From: Chloroflexota bacterium
GTDB taxonomy: Bacteria; Chloroflexota; Anaerolineae; Anaerolineales; UBA11579
Direction: 5' to 3'
DNA: 64,000 nucleotides
Assembly (NCBI GenBank): GCA_016191875.1
Contig: JACPVG010000004.1
Span: 65,832-129,831, forward strand
Shown here: positions 1 to 11,240 of the stretch, piece after piece
How the letters are laid out: each line of letters begins with the position of its first letter
Position numbering within the stretch: the stretch's first letter is position 1
Position numbers and translations under genes: made by a program
The notes under the pieces: generated by a model
Database searches by the model: none
The model's input: the letters and a program-made list of their open reading frames with translations, nothing else
Told to the model about the DNA's origin: nothing

Positions 1-72
1 CAGGTCGCCCTCCTCCGGCGGGCGCAGCAGCAGACGGTCAGTTTCGAGGCTGGGTATCCTTTCGTTATCCAT
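1..72 (-). CDS. GNAT-family N-acetyltransferase, N-terminal part only
   Basis: The first 24 codons of a reverse-strand gene that runs off the left edge. The reading frame starts with ATG at 72 and gives a short leader followed by LETDRLLLRPPEEGDL. The motif ETDRLxLR near the N-terminus is the hallmark of the RimJ/RimL branch of GNAT acetyltransferases, which move acetyl from acetyl-CoA to protein N-termini, amines or antibiotics. The acetyl-CoA site is outside the window, so the substrate cannot be judged. The gene is divergent from the epimerase on its right, with about 80 bases between the starts. Confidence 0.7.
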   Translation of the reverse strand, partial: MDNERIPSLETDRLLLRPPEEGDL

Positions 73-153
73 GCAGGTCGGAGTATCCCACAGATGCGGC
101 CGGACGCGCGCCAGAGGTGATACAATCCGCCAATTCCGCGAAGGAGGATGAGC

Positions 154-1194
154 ATGCTGGTTCTGGTGACAGGGGCCAACGGTCACATTGGCGCCAACGT
201 GACCCGCGCCCTGATCAAAGCGGGTTACGATGTGCGAGCAATGGTACGCGAAGGTGCGGATACGCGCGGGCTGCAAGGCCTGGCGCTGAAGATGTTCTAC
301 GGCGATATCCGCGATACGGCGGCCGTGGAGGCGAGCATGCGGGACTGCGAGGTGGTCATCAACCTCGCCACGCCCTACATCACCAACCCATCACGGCGCG
401 CCGACGTTATCGACCCGGCCATGGAAGGCGTGCGCAATGTGTTGCAAGCCGCGGCCCGGCTGGGCGTCCGCCGGGTCGTCCACGCCAGTTCGATGGCGGC
501 CATCGGCCCCAGCAAGGACCCTGCCCGTCTGCGTACCGAGCAGGATTGGTTCGATGAAGCCGACATGCCCTACACCATCGCCAAGCGCGACAGCGAACGC
601 ATCGCCTGGACGCTGGCCGAGGCACTGGACGTGCCGTTCATTTCGCTCAACCCGCCGGTCGTGCTGGGACGGTTTGACTATCGCATCACGCCCAGCACAC
701 GCTGGGTGCTGGACATGGTCGAAGGCACAGCCATGCTGCCCAAGGGCGCGGTCGGCCTGGTGCACGTGCTTGATGTTGCAGACGCCCTCGTCAGTGCCAT
801 CGAGCGCGGCCGCCCCGGCGAACGTTACATCATCGCCGGGCCAAGCGTCCACTTCAAAAACCTCGTCGAAACTATCCGGGACATGACCGGCAATGGCCCG
901 CAATACATGCCTGCGCCGCGCCCGCTGGTGTTGGGGGTCATCAGCATGCAGGCCGGTCTGTTGAAGATGATGGGCCGCCCGGTTCTCGCCAGCGTGGGCG
1001 CGGCTCAAGAGTGGGTGCACCGCTACCAGGTATACGACACCGCCAAGGCCCGGAACGAGCTAGGGCTTTCATCACACACCGCTGAAGAGATCCTTACAGA
1101 GGTCATTCAGTGGAGCCTGCACATGAACCAGTTCAGCCCCGCGACCGCCGCTCGCCTCCAGCCGCGCTACTCCACCCACACCGACTGGAATTGA
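154..1194 (+). CDS. NAD-dependent epimerase/dehydratase (extended SDR)
   Basis: Extended short-chain dehydrogenase/reductase of 346 residues. The N-terminus MLVLVTGANGHIG is the Rossmann GxxGxxG NAD(P) loop, GDIRDTAAV is the adenine-contacting region, HASSMAAIG holds the active-site Ser strand, and YTIAKRDSE is the YxxxK catalytic pair. The family covers sugar epimerases, dihydroflavonol-type reductases and 3-beta-hydroxysteroid-like dehydrogenases; the substrate is not readable. The start at 154 is preferred over ATG at 148 because AGGAGG lies at 142-147, directly against 148 but six bases from 154. The gene stands alone and ends in a strong terminator. Confidence 0.85.
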   Translation: MLVLVTGANGHIGANVTRALIKAGYDVRAMVREGADTRGLQGLALKMFYGDIRDTAAVEASMRDCEVVINLATPYITNPSRRADVIDPAMEGVRNVLQAAARLGVRRVVHASSMAAIGPSKDPARLRTEQDWFDEADMPYTIAKRDSERIAWTLAEALDVPFISLNPPVVLGRFDYRITPSTRWVLDMVEGTAMLPKGAVGLVHVLDVADALVSAIERGRPGERYIIAGPSVHFKNLVETIRDMTGNGPQYMPAPRPLVLGVISMQAGLLKMMGRPVLASVGAAQEWVHRYQVYDTAKARNELGLSSHTAEEILTEVIQWSLHMNQFSPATAARLQPRYSTHTDWN

Positions 1195-1199
1195 ATCAA

Positions 1200-1228
1200 A
1201 AAGGCCGGTCGCATGACCGGCCTTTTCT
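1200..1228. terminator. Rho-independent terminator between convergent genes
   Basis: Perfect 10-bp stem (AAGGCCGGTC / GACCGGCCTT) with a four-base loop, preceded by A-rich and followed by TTTTCTTT sequence. It lies a few bases after the epimerase stop. The A-run on its left lets it also serve the reverse-strand gene at 1274-2899. Confidence 0.85.
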
Positions 1229-1273
1229 TTCATCTGACCTCCCGCGAGCCCCAAACCCGCCAGAGGTTGAAAT

Positions 1274-2899
1274 TCACTGCTTCCTGCCGAACAGGTCTGC
1301 CAGGTCGTCATCTTCGTCGCCTTCGTCCAGCCCACCGAACAGGTCTTCCAGCATATCGGGGGTCAGGTCGGCAGGCGGCAGATCATCGCTGGCCGCTTCT
1401 GGCACAGGGGCGAGCATGGCGGCGGCCGAATCGATCCAATCTTCGACCTTCTCCGTGGCCTTATCAGTGAAGGTCTCGGCCGCATCGTCCATCAACTCGT
1501 CCGCCTTGTCTTCCATGCCCGCCAGCAGGTCGCCGGCCTGCGGGCCGAGCATATCTTCGGTCTTGTCCTGGATGGCGTCGAACAGCGCATCGAAGGCTTC
1601 ATCTTTGTGCTCTTCGACCAGGACTGTGATGGCCTCGGCCGCGCCGCTCCTGGCGGTTTCCATCAGGGTGGGCGCGCCGCCGCCATTGCCGTTGCCGGGC
1701 GGGGCCAGCCCTTCCTCCGCCAGGATCTCAGGCGGTATAACGTCCGGGTCTTCGCCGATGAAGTACTCGGCTTCCGGGTCGTTGCTGAACTTCTCAGCAA
1801 GGGCTTCCATCTCCTCCGCCAGCGTCTGGTCTTCCTCCACCAGGGCCTCGAGCGCGTCCTTCATGTTCTGAATCCAGCTGCCGTGCTCGTTGGCCAGCAC
1901 TTTCTCGGTGTTGTCCACCAGCCGTTCGAAGGTGCTGTAGTCTTCTTTTTCGATGGCCGGGACAGCCAGCCACCACATGCGCAGGCTCTCCAGGTCCCGG
2001 GCGGCCTGGTTGTATCCGATGAGCGTGTTCTCGTACTGGTTATACTCCAGGTAGGTGGTGATGGCCCCGACGATGGCGGTGGTCGCGGCGATCCAGATCT
2101 CCAACTCAAGGAACGCCAGGGTAGTCCCGATGGCGCCGAACAGGATGATGCGCCAGTTCAGCCGGCGAACGATCTGCCCGTGGCGCACCACCTTGCTCTG
2201 GTAGAACTTCAGCTGGTCTGCCAGGCGGTAGCGGATATAGTCTTCAGGCGTAAGCACCGAGAAGCCATCATCCTGCCATTTGACCTTCGGCTTCTTAGGG
2301 TCGGTGGTGTCCATTTCCCTGGCGACGGCGTTGGGCGGCGGCAGGGGGCCCTTGTAGGTCACCAGGCCGTCTTTGTTGACTTCGGTCTTCATCAGGCGTT
2401 CGCTGATGGTCTGGACGCGCTGGTAGAGCTTGAGTTCGCGGGGCTCCGCCACATTGGCGGCGTAGTTGTATTCCCCGGTCTGGGCGCGGAACTCGTAGAT
2501 CTCGCGTTTGAGGCTCTCGGCCGCGCCGCGCAGCAGTACGTAGTTCAGGCCGCGCTCGAATTTACTCGCCCAGGTCAGCAGCATGCTGACCGTGATGGGC
2601 ATGAGCACAACCAGGATGCGGAACAGACCCGCCACCGGCACATTGAGGATGGGGACGATGGCGGTGTTGGCCGCCACGTAGTTCTCGTAAAGGATGGCGA
2701 GAACGGTGGCGACCACACCCAACGTGAGAATCCAACGCCGCAGGCGGCGGAAGCGTTCCTGGGTGTTGATGGCATTCAGGTCGAAATCGGCGAATACCTG
2801 CCAGGCGGCTTCCAGAGTCGGGTTGGGCCGTTCGGGTTCTCCGCCGGTCAACCGGACCAGCGGTTGTTGAGTGGTGGGGGGCGTTTTCTCCTTCAGCAT
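1274..2899 (-). CDS. SLATT/DUF4231-like membrane protein with two 2TM units and acidic tail
   Basis: 541 residues. Two hydrophobic pairs are visible: about residues 56-72 plus 88-110, and about 250-282. Each pair is followed by a helix rich in Tyr, Arg and Leu. The second unit has the Tyr-Asn-Gln-Ala-Ala-Arg-x-Leu helix and following Trp typical of DUF4231 and related SLATT proteins, two-TM modules often tied to nucleotide-sensing or membrane-perturbing defence systems. From about residue 330 on the protein is very acidic, with amphipathic helices (Glu-Glu-Asp, Asp-Glu-Leu repeats). No nucleotide cyclase or SLOG partner lies next to it, so a defence role is not supported here. Start chosen from GAGGT six bases upstream. 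Confidence is good for a membrane protein, moderate for the family. Confidence 0.65.
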   Translation of the reverse strand: MLKEKTPPTTQQPLVRLTGGEPERPNPTLEAAWQVFADFDLNAINTQERFRRLRRWILTLGVVATVLAILYENYVAANTAIVPILNVPVAGLFRILVVLMPITVSMLLTWASKFERGLNYVLLRGAAESLKREIYEFRAQTGEYNYAANVAEPRELKLYQRVQTISERLMKTEVNKDGLVTYKGPLPPPNAVAREMDTTDPKKPKVKWQDDGFSVLTPEDYIRYRLADQLKFYQSKVVRHGQIVRRLNWRIILFGAIGTTLAFLELEIWIAATTAIVGAITTYLEYNQYENTLIGYNQAARDLESLRMWWLAVPAIEKEDYSTFERLVDNTEKVLANEHGSWIQNMKDALEALVEEDQTLAEEMEALAEKFSNDPEAEYFIGEDPDVIPPEILAEEGLAPPGNGNGGGAPTLMETARSGAAEAITVLVEEHKDEAFDALFDAIQDKTEDMLGPQAGDLLAGMEDKADELMDDAAETFTDKATEKVEDWIDSAAAMLAPVPEAASDDLPPADLTPDMLEDLFGGLDEGDEDDDLADLFGRKQ

Positions 2900-2920
2900 G
2901 CTTTACCTCGCAGTCTTTAC

Positions 2921-2949
2921 AATATACGTCAGATTGACGCGAGGGTCAA
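2921..2949 (-). promoter_or_regulatory. Sigma-70 type promoter for the SLATT-like gene
   Basis: Reverse strand reads TTGACC, 17-base spacer, TATATT, ending about 22 bases before the ATG at 2899. Both boxes and the spacer fit a housekeeping promoter. Confidence 0.65.
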
Positions 2950-3012
2950 CTTGAAGCCGGACGGGATTTTGGGCAGAGCCGGGATGTGGCAGAATGGTCG
3001 GCCGCCGCGCGC

Positions 3013-3576
3013 TCACGCGGGCTGGGCAGCCTTGTGGTTGTTGGCCTGCAGGAAGGCGTGGGCGTAGGCCTCGCTGGCGAACTCCAGAGTGATCCCGCCG
3101 CTGGTCCAGGCATGCGCCTCGGAGAAGCCGCTCATCTTCACCGCCGAGCGCACCCGCTTGGCGGCGGCCTCGGCGTCTTCATGCATCTTGACAGAACCGA
3201 TCCAACGCCCGAAGAGGTGATAGGTGAGCAGGTAGAACAGAAGCCACGAAGCGAGCAGGAGCAGCCAGGAGATCTCCTCACGGCCGGCAAGTAGATGATA
3301 GGCGAAGTAGCCGACGAGCGCGATGGGGAGACTGAGCAGACAGCCGCGCTGGGCGCGTGTACCTTCCACAGCCTCCAGTGCGGTCAACAGGTCGGCGCAC
3401 GGCTGGCAGAGGGGAAACTCCAGCATAAGCCCTTGTTTGCTTGTGCCCGCCGAAGCCTGGATGGTCTTGGCGGGGGACAGGATGCTGTGGCTGCAGGAAG
3501 AGCACACAGTTTGGGGAATCACGAAACCGCCCAGAAGGGAAAAACTCAGCTTGACAGCACTCGAACTGGCAGCCAT
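3013..3576 (-). CDS. Two-TM membrane protein with N-terminal Cys pairs, unknown function
   Basis: 187 residues from the ATG at 3576, which has GGAGG five bases upstream; longer readings lack a ribosome site. The N-terminal region carries CSSC and, after about 35 residues, CQPC, a layout that could bind zinc. Two adjacent hydrophobic helices (about residues 77-97 and 100-118) follow, then a soluble C-terminal domain of about 65 residues with ITLEFASEAYAHAF. I do not recognise the family. It may be a zinc-ribbon membrane protein, but that is inferred only from Cys spacing. Confidence 0.65.
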   Translation of the reverse strand: MAASSSAVKLSFSLLGGFVIPQTVCSSCSHSILSPAKTIQASAGTSKQGLMLEFPLCQPCADLLTALEAVEGTRAQRGCLLSLPIALVGYFAYHLLAGREEISWLLLLASWLLFYLLTYHLFGRWIGSVKMHEDAEAAAKRVRSAVKMSGFSEAHAWTSGGITLEFASEAYAHAFLQANNHKAAQPA

Positions 3577-3896
3577 CGCATCCTCCGTGAACTGGCGCTT
3601 TTCTCTATTATGCGGTTCAGCGGGATGCAATCCACGGGGCGGATGCCCCGCCAGCGCCGGGACATCCGTCCCCAGCGCGACGACTGGTTGCCAGACTGGC
3701 CGTCCCGGCGACCAACAGGCCGCACAGCAGTAGTTGACGAAACCCCCAAAAGGTTCTACCATTGGTGTGTTGATTGGCCCGTGAAGCAGCCCGGTGAAGG
3801 GCCCAAGGGTGCCAAACCTCCAGCCAACCCTTTAGTAGGGATGTTTTGGGGCAGCATCCAGCGTTGGCCTTTACGGTCAACTTCTGAGGAGTTGCG
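3577..3896. other. 320-base divergent intergenic region
   Basis: Region between the reverse-strand membrane protein and the forward cyclase gene. It must hold both promoters. An AT-rich patch (CATAAT on the reverse strand near 3608) could be a -10 box for the left gene, and GAGGAG just before 3897 is the cyclase ribosome site. I see no RNA gene and no convincing ORF. Confidence 0.5.
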
Positions 3897-5387
3897 GTGA
3901 ATCCAACCTATTTGTTCATCCATCCCTTATTGGGGGCTGTGACCGTCGGCCTTATTCTGTACACCTACTCCCTCAAGGCCAGCAGCCGCAAACGCCAGGC
4001 GCCCCATTACTGGGCCGGCCTGAGCGCCCTGGGAATGATGCTGGTCGCCGTGGGTTTTGCCGCCTACGCCCTGGGCCGCCGCCAGGAGGAATTGGGCGAT
4101 TTCCCGGAACTGCTCTTTACCTTCACGCCCCATTACACCATCGCCATTTTGCTGCTGGTCGCCCTGACCACTCAAGCCACGCTGGGGTTGAGCATGCGCA
4201 TGCGGCTGGACCTGATTCCCAACATCCGCACCTGGCACTGGCGGATTTCACAGGTCATTCTCGCTCTCGCCGCCCTGCTGGCGCTGATGGGCGTTCCCAC
4301 GTTCTTCGCCCTGTTGGCAAGCCGCCCGCTGCTGCAGGGCCTGCTGGCGGTCTCCGCGCTGGTGTTCTTCGCCGGCGGCATCTGGCTGTTCCTCGCTTTG
4401 GATCGCAGCTCGCTGCGCGGGCCGCGCTTCCTGCGCAAGCGGGCGCGCCGCCTGCCGGCCGACCAGGTCGCGAATGTCACCTATCTTCCGGATAGCCGCA
4501 CCGTGCAGGGCGAGCGCGGCCAAAGCCTCCTGCAAGCCTCGCTGCAAAACGGCATCCCGCACACCCACGTCTGCGGCGGCAACGCCCGCTGCTCCACCTG
4601 CCGGGTGGCGGTGCTGCAGGGCCAGGACAACCTGGAGCCGCGCAACCGCCTGGAGCAGGTGCTGGCAGACCGGCTCGACTTTCCGCCCTTCATCCGCCTG
4701 GCATGCCAGGCGCGCCTGAAAGGCGGGGCCGTGGAAGTGCGCCGCCTGGTGCTGGACCTGGACGATGTCGCCCTGGCAAGCCAGTTGCAGCGCAGGGGCC
4801 TGCCTACGGCGGTGGGCCAAGAGCGCGAACTGGCGATCCTGTTCTCTGACATCCGCGGTTTTACCAGTTTCGCCGAGCGGCTGCTGCCCTACGATGTGGT
4901 GCACGCCCTCAACCGCTATTACTCACGGGTGGGCGAGGCCATCTACCGCCACGGCGGCGAGATCAACAACTATATGGGCGACGGATTCCTGGCCCTCTTC
5001 GGCCTGAGCGGCACACCGGGCAGCCCGGCCGCGGATGCCGTGGAAGCCGGGCTGGAAATGCTGCAGGCCCTGGAAGAACTGAAGCCTTATTTTGAGAAGA
5101 CCTACGGCGCAGGTATCGATATCGGCATCGGGGTGCACATGGGGCCGGCGGTGGTGGGCGAAATGGGCGCCCGCGACCCCAAACGCATCTCGGTGGTTGG
5201 GGACGCGGTCAACTTCGCCAGCCGCATCGAAGAAGCCAACAAGACCACCGGCACGCGCTTCCTCATTTCCCAGGATGTCTACGAACGGGTGAAAGACCGG
5301 GTCCAGATCGGGCGGCGCTTCCCGTTCAGCCCCAAGGGCAAGACCGGCGATTACAGCATTTACGAAGTGCTGGACGTGAAGAAATAG
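3897..5387 (+). CDS. Membrane class III nucleotide cyclase with 2Fe-2S ferredoxin domain
   Basis: 496 residues with a GTG start behind GAGGAG. Residues 1-170 form about five membrane helices with His9, His79 and His113 inside or at the edge of helices, an arrangement that could bind heme (inference). Residues about 190-285 are a plant-type ferredoxin domain with ligands Cys226, Cys232, Cys235 and Cys270. Residues about 310-490 are an adenylate/guanylate cyclase catalytic domain: metal Asp318 (FSDIRGF) and Asp362 (MGDG), Asn439 and Arg443 (VNFASR). The usual purine-selecting Lys, four before Asp362, is Asn358; the partner position (usually Thr or Asp) is Ser432. It is therefore unclear whether the product is cAMP or cGMP. 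The layout suggests redox-controlled cyclic nucleotide synthesis at the membrane. A cNMP-binding hydrolase is encoded at 18230. Confidence 0.85.
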   Translation: MNPTYLFIHPLLGAVTVGLILYTYSLKASSRKRQAPHYWAGLSALGMMLVAVGFAAYALGRRQEELGDFPELLFTFTPHYTIAILLLVALTTQATLGLSMRMRLDLIPNIRTWHWRISQVILALAALLALMGVPTFFALLASRPLLQGLLAVSALVFFAGGIWLFLALDRSSLRGPRFLRKRARRLPADQVANVTYLPDSRTVQGERGQSLLQASLQNGIPHTHVCGGNARCSTCRVAVLQGQDNLEPRNRLEQVLADRLDFPPFIRLACQARLKGGAVEVRRLVLDLDDVALASQLQRRGLPTAVGQERELAILFSDIRGFTSFAERLLPYDVVHALNRYYSRVGEAIYRHGGEINNYMGDGFLALFGLSGTPGSPAADAVEAGLEMLQALEELKPYFEKTYGAGIDIGIGVHMGPAVVGEMGARDPKRISVVGDAVNFASRIEEANKTTGTRFLISQDVYERVKDRVQIGRRFPFSPKGKTGDYSIYEVLDVKK

Positions 5388-5410
5388 CCATTCCGGCCTC
5401 AGTCACATAA

Positions 5411-5548
5411 GAAGTAGCCCACCGAAAGTTTTTATACAAGGGAGTTCGACTGCCCGCTCGATTCTTTTCGAAAAATGCCTTTGGGCTACTTTAATAGTTG
5501 GCCGCGGTTCATCTCCGACGGAACTCTAAAGACTTTCGGCCAACTACA
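5411..5548. repeat. Structured intergenic repeat with two long-range stems
   Basis: AAGTAGCCC (from about 5412) pairs with GGGCTACTT (to about 5492), and AGTTGGCCG (5496-5504) pairs with CGGCCAACT (5537-5545); CCGAAAGT at 5422 also pairs with ACTTTCGG at 5532. The centre of the first stem contains CGCTCGATTCT followed by CGAA. The same core, also inside an outer stem, recurs at 34279-34371, so this looks like one copy of a dispersed element or a structured RNA. Confidence 0.5.
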
Positions 5549-5550
5549 GA

Positions 5551-5586
5551 AAAGCCCCCGATTCACCACGAATCGGGGGCTTTGTT
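5551..5586. terminator. Bidirectional terminator
   Basis: Stem AAGCCCCCGATT / AATCGGGGGCTT with a seven-base loop, flanked by TTTGTT on the right and TTTTC on the reverse strand. It sits between the cyclase gene and the convergent metallopeptidase gene. Confidence 0.85.
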
Positions 5587-5602
5587 AGGCTTGCCGGACG
5601 GA

Positions 5603-8734
<3,132 letters not shown>

Positions 8735-8820
8735 CGCTTCCTCCTCAGGAAGTGAGCGGCACTCGGCGGCGATGGTACTGGGATGTTGGACGTGTCGGGG
8801 CTGGGTGTAGGACTTCAATC

Positions 8821-8849
8821 ACTATACAACGTAGAGGGTTGGATTGCAA
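8821..8849 (-). promoter_or_regulatory. Promoter of the M4 peptidase gene
   Basis: Reverse strand TTGCAA, 17 bases, TATAGT, about 87 bases upstream of the ATG at 8734. Confidence 0.6.
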
Positions 8850-8853
8850 GACC

Positions 8854-8881
8854 AAAAAAGCGCGCCCCATCCGGGGCGCGC
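8854..8881 (-). terminator. Terminator of the methyltransferase/ATP-grasp gene
   Basis: GCGCGCCCC / GGGGCGCGC hairpin with a four-base loop followed on the reverse strand by TTTTTT, 25 bases after the stop at 8907. Confidence 0.85.
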
Positions 8882-8906
8882 GGTTACTTATCGAACTGAA
8901 CAGAAT

Positions 8907-10922
8907 TCAGCGGCTGGCGGCCGGGGCCTTTTCCGGCTGCTTGACCCTGAGGTACTCGATGTTGATTTTGTACCGGCCCGGCTTGCGATGTCCGTTCTGT
9001 TGGATGCGCTGTTCGGCGGCCTTAAGGATCATGCCGAGCATCTCGGGATACGAATGCCCGGCCAGCCCGGCCATCTTGGCGAGGTGGCCGTCCCAGCACC
9101 AGCCCGGGTTGGGGTTGGCTTCCAGCAGGTGCGGGTTACCCTCGGCGTCCAGCCGCCAGTCGAAGCGGGCATAGTCGCGCAGTTCCAGCCGTTCGAACAT
9201 GCGCAGGCTGCCCTCGGCAATGATCTTCTCTGTGGGGCGCGGCAGTTGGGCAGGTTTGCTGGTCAACAGCCAGTAAGGCGAGTCGGGCTGCCACTTGGCC
9301 TCGTAGCCGCAGATCTTCGGCCAGTCCTCAGGGATGGCAGAGTAATCCTCTTCGCCGATGGGCAGGACGGTGAACGAAGTTTTGTTGCCGATCACGCCGC
9401 AGGTCAGGTCGGTGCCGGTCAGGAATTTCTCGGCCAGGATGGTCGTGTCCGGCCCGACTTCCTGGCGAATGCGGGTAACAGCGTTGAGCAACTGCTCCGG
9501 GTTGTGTACCACGCTATCGCGGGTGATGCCCAGGCTGTTGTCGCCCTGGTTGGGTTTGAGGATGGCCGGGAAGGCAAACGGCAGGTTGACGACTGTATCT
9601 TCCGGGCGGATGACCACACCGGAGGCGACCGGCACATCCATCTGTTCGGCCAGGCCGCGCACCAGGCTCTTGTCGTAGCAGTAGGCCAGCGCCTGCGGGT
9701 TGGAGCCGGTGTAAGGTAGGCCGAGGATCTCCAGCATGGCCGGGACGTGCAGTTCCTTGCGGGCCTCGTTGTTGTAGCCTTCATCGCACAGGTTCAACAC
9801 CAGATCAGCTTTGCCGACCTGGGCACGCAGGTCGTCCAGCAGCGTGGCGTGGGTGTTCAGGTAGGTCACGCTGTACTGCGGCAATTTCTTGAGCGCCAGC
9901 TTCAACTGGTCGATGGTGTGGAAATCGACCTCGCCGAAGCAGTGGTTGAGCTTGGTCATGTCCGGCAAGGTCGGGTCGCCCATCACGACGACGAGGTTCT
10001 TGACCGCCACCCGCGGCTTACCGGCCTTGACCGGGGTCCATTCTTTGTCCAGCTCAGCAGTGACCAGGATGCGATGCGCCATCATGCCCAGGTCCTGGTT
10101 GCGCTGGGAGTTGGGCGCGATGCCGCCGTGCACCTGGATGTTGGCGAAACCGGCCATGCGCAGCAGGTCGGAGAGGCTCTGGGGCGTATACAGCCGTTCG
10201 GCGTAGAACTGGTCGGCCAGCACGCCTTCTTCGGTGTGGGTGATGACTTCGCGCGAGATCAGGCGCTGGCCGTCGGCGCTGAGGCTGCGCTCACGGCACA
10301 CGAAGTGCTGTTTGTCGATCCACTCCCAGGAGCGTTTTTCAAAGTTGGTGCGCATGAAGTCGCCGTCGGTCACGTCAAGGAAAAGGCGGCCGCCAGGCTT
10401 GAGTACCCGGAAGATCTCTTCCAGCACCTGCAGGTCGTCTTCGACGGTGTCGAAGTAGCCGAACGAGTTGCCCATCACCATGACCACATCGAACGAGTCG
10501 GCAGGCTGGGGCAGTTTGCGGGCGTCGCCCTCACGGAACTTGACCGAGAGGCCCTCTTTTTTGGCGCGGCTGCGTGCCCGGCCGATGAGGTACTGCGAGC
10601 GGTCGAGGCCCTCCACGTAGTGCAGGCCGCGCCGGGCCATTTCCAGCGTGTGGCGGCCCTGGCCGCAGCACAGATCCAGGATGCGATGTTCCGCGCTCAG
10701 ATTGAGTATGGCGGAGAACTGGTCTATTTCGTTGCGGGTGATGGTGGGGTCTTCGACGACGTCGCCGTCGGTCTTGAGGTACAGGGCGTTGAAGAGGCCG
10801 CGCCACCAATCCGGGCGGACGTGGGCCTCGAGGTTCTGAATGGGGCCAAGCGCTTTGCTGGCCTTACTACTGGGAGGCTCCTCGGCCGGGCTGGCCTTGT
10901 GGGAATCACCGTTATTGCTCAT
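8907..10922 (-). CDS. Fusion of SAM-dependent methyltransferase and D-Ala-D-Ala ligase-like ATP-grasp enzyme
   Basis: 671 residues. About residues 35-300 are a class I methyltransferase: motif I ILDLCCGQGR (81-90), acidic ribose-binding GLDRS, and motif IV VVMVMGNSFGYF. About residues 305-650 are a D-alanine-D-alanine ligase-type ATP-grasp domain: pre-ATP-grasp strand LVLNLCDEGYNNEARK, the GLPYTGS and CYDKSLVR elements, the ATP lysine strand AILKPNQGDNSLG, and the Mg-binding end LEANPNPGW. ATP-grasp enzymes of this group join a carboxylate to an amine through an acyl phosphate. Fusion to a methyltransferase suggests consecutive steps on a small molecule or peptide, but no substrate can be named and no biosynthetic neighbours are next to it. 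AGGAGA precedes the ATG. A leader of about 110 bases separates it from a TTGACA promoter. Confidence 0.85.
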   Translation of the reverse strand: MSNNGDSHKASPAEEPPSSKASKALGPIQNLEAHVRPDWWRGLFNALYLKTDGDVVEDPTITRNEIDQFSAILNLSAEHRILDLCCGQGRHTLEMARRGLHYVEGLDRSQYLIGRARSRAKKEGLSVKFREGDARKLPQPADSFDVVMVMGNSFGYFDTVEDDLQVLEEIFRVLKPGGRLFLDVTDGDFMRTNFEKRSWEWIDKQHFVCRERSLSADGQRLISREVITHTEEGVLADQFYAERLYTPQSLSDLLRMAGFANIQVHGGIAPNSQRNQDLGMMAHRILVTAELDKEWTPVKAGKPRVAVKNLVVVMGDPTLPDMTKLNHCFGEVDFHTIDQLKLALKKLPQYSVTYLNTHATLLDDLRAQVGKADLVLNLCDEGYNNEARKELHVPAMLEILGLPYTGSNPQALAYCYDKSLVRGLAEQMDVPVASGVVIRPEDTVVNLPFAFPAILKPNQGDNSLGITRDSVVHNPEQLLNAVTRIRQEVGPDTTILAEKFLTGTDLTCGVIGNKTSFTVLPIGEEDYSAIPEDWPKICGYEAKWQPDSPYWLLTSKPAQLPRPTEKIIAEGSLRMFERLELRDYARFDWRLDAEGNPHLLEANPNPGWCWDGHLAKMAGLAGHSYPEMLGMILKAAEQRIQQNGHRKPGRYKINIEYLRVKQPEKAPAASR

Positions 10923-11035
10923 TCCAATCTTCTCCTTTTGCGCGCCTTAAAAATCAGCGCCCCCCTTTTGGGAGGCGGCGGTGCATCCTCTCTAAGGATG
11001 CGGCCAATAGATGGCTATGAGTGCGCATATTTGCT
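10923..11035 (-). other. 5' leader region of the fusion gene
   Basis: About 110 bases between the promoter at 11039-11066 and the ATG at 10922. It contains runs such as GGGGGCGC and short complementary patches, but I see no recognisable riboswitch or terminator. Confidence 0.3.
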
Positions 11036-11038
11036 TGT

Positions 11039-11066
11039 ATTATGGCGCGTTTTGCGCAGATGTCAA
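11039..11066 (-). promoter_or_regulatory. Promoter of the methyltransferase/ATP-grasp gene
   Basis: Reverse strand TTGACA (11061-11066), 16 bases, CATAAT (11039-11044). Consensus -35 and near-consensus -10. Confidence 0.65.
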
Positions 11067-11199
11067 TTGATTGAGGGTGGTCAGAAAGTATGATGTTTTG
11101 GGAGGAGGGAAGCATGCAATCAGGAATCAGGTGATTGGGAAACAGGTGCTTAATGGCGAGCAAATCTTCTCTGTTTCTCTGTGACGATAACGACACAAT

Positions 11200-11238
11200 C
11201 TACCCCATCATCATGCCCAGCCGCGGGCGGTATTGTAG
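11200..11238 (-). pseudogene. comM 3'-end fragment, outermost copy
   Basis: Reverse strand encodes LQYRPRLGMMMG followed by a TAG stop, matching the last residues of the intact comM product (LQYRPRLGSMMT, stop). Only about 12 codons remain. It abuts an IS30 transposase fragment on its right. It is the furthest from comM of four comM ends in this region. Confidence 0.7.
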
Positions 11239-11240
11239 CG

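Noticed and set aside
1110-1871. Serine-rich 253-codon forward reading frame
   Set aside because: It lies opposite the well-supported SLATT-like gene and its composition is the mirror of that gene's codons; no ribosome site and no domain.
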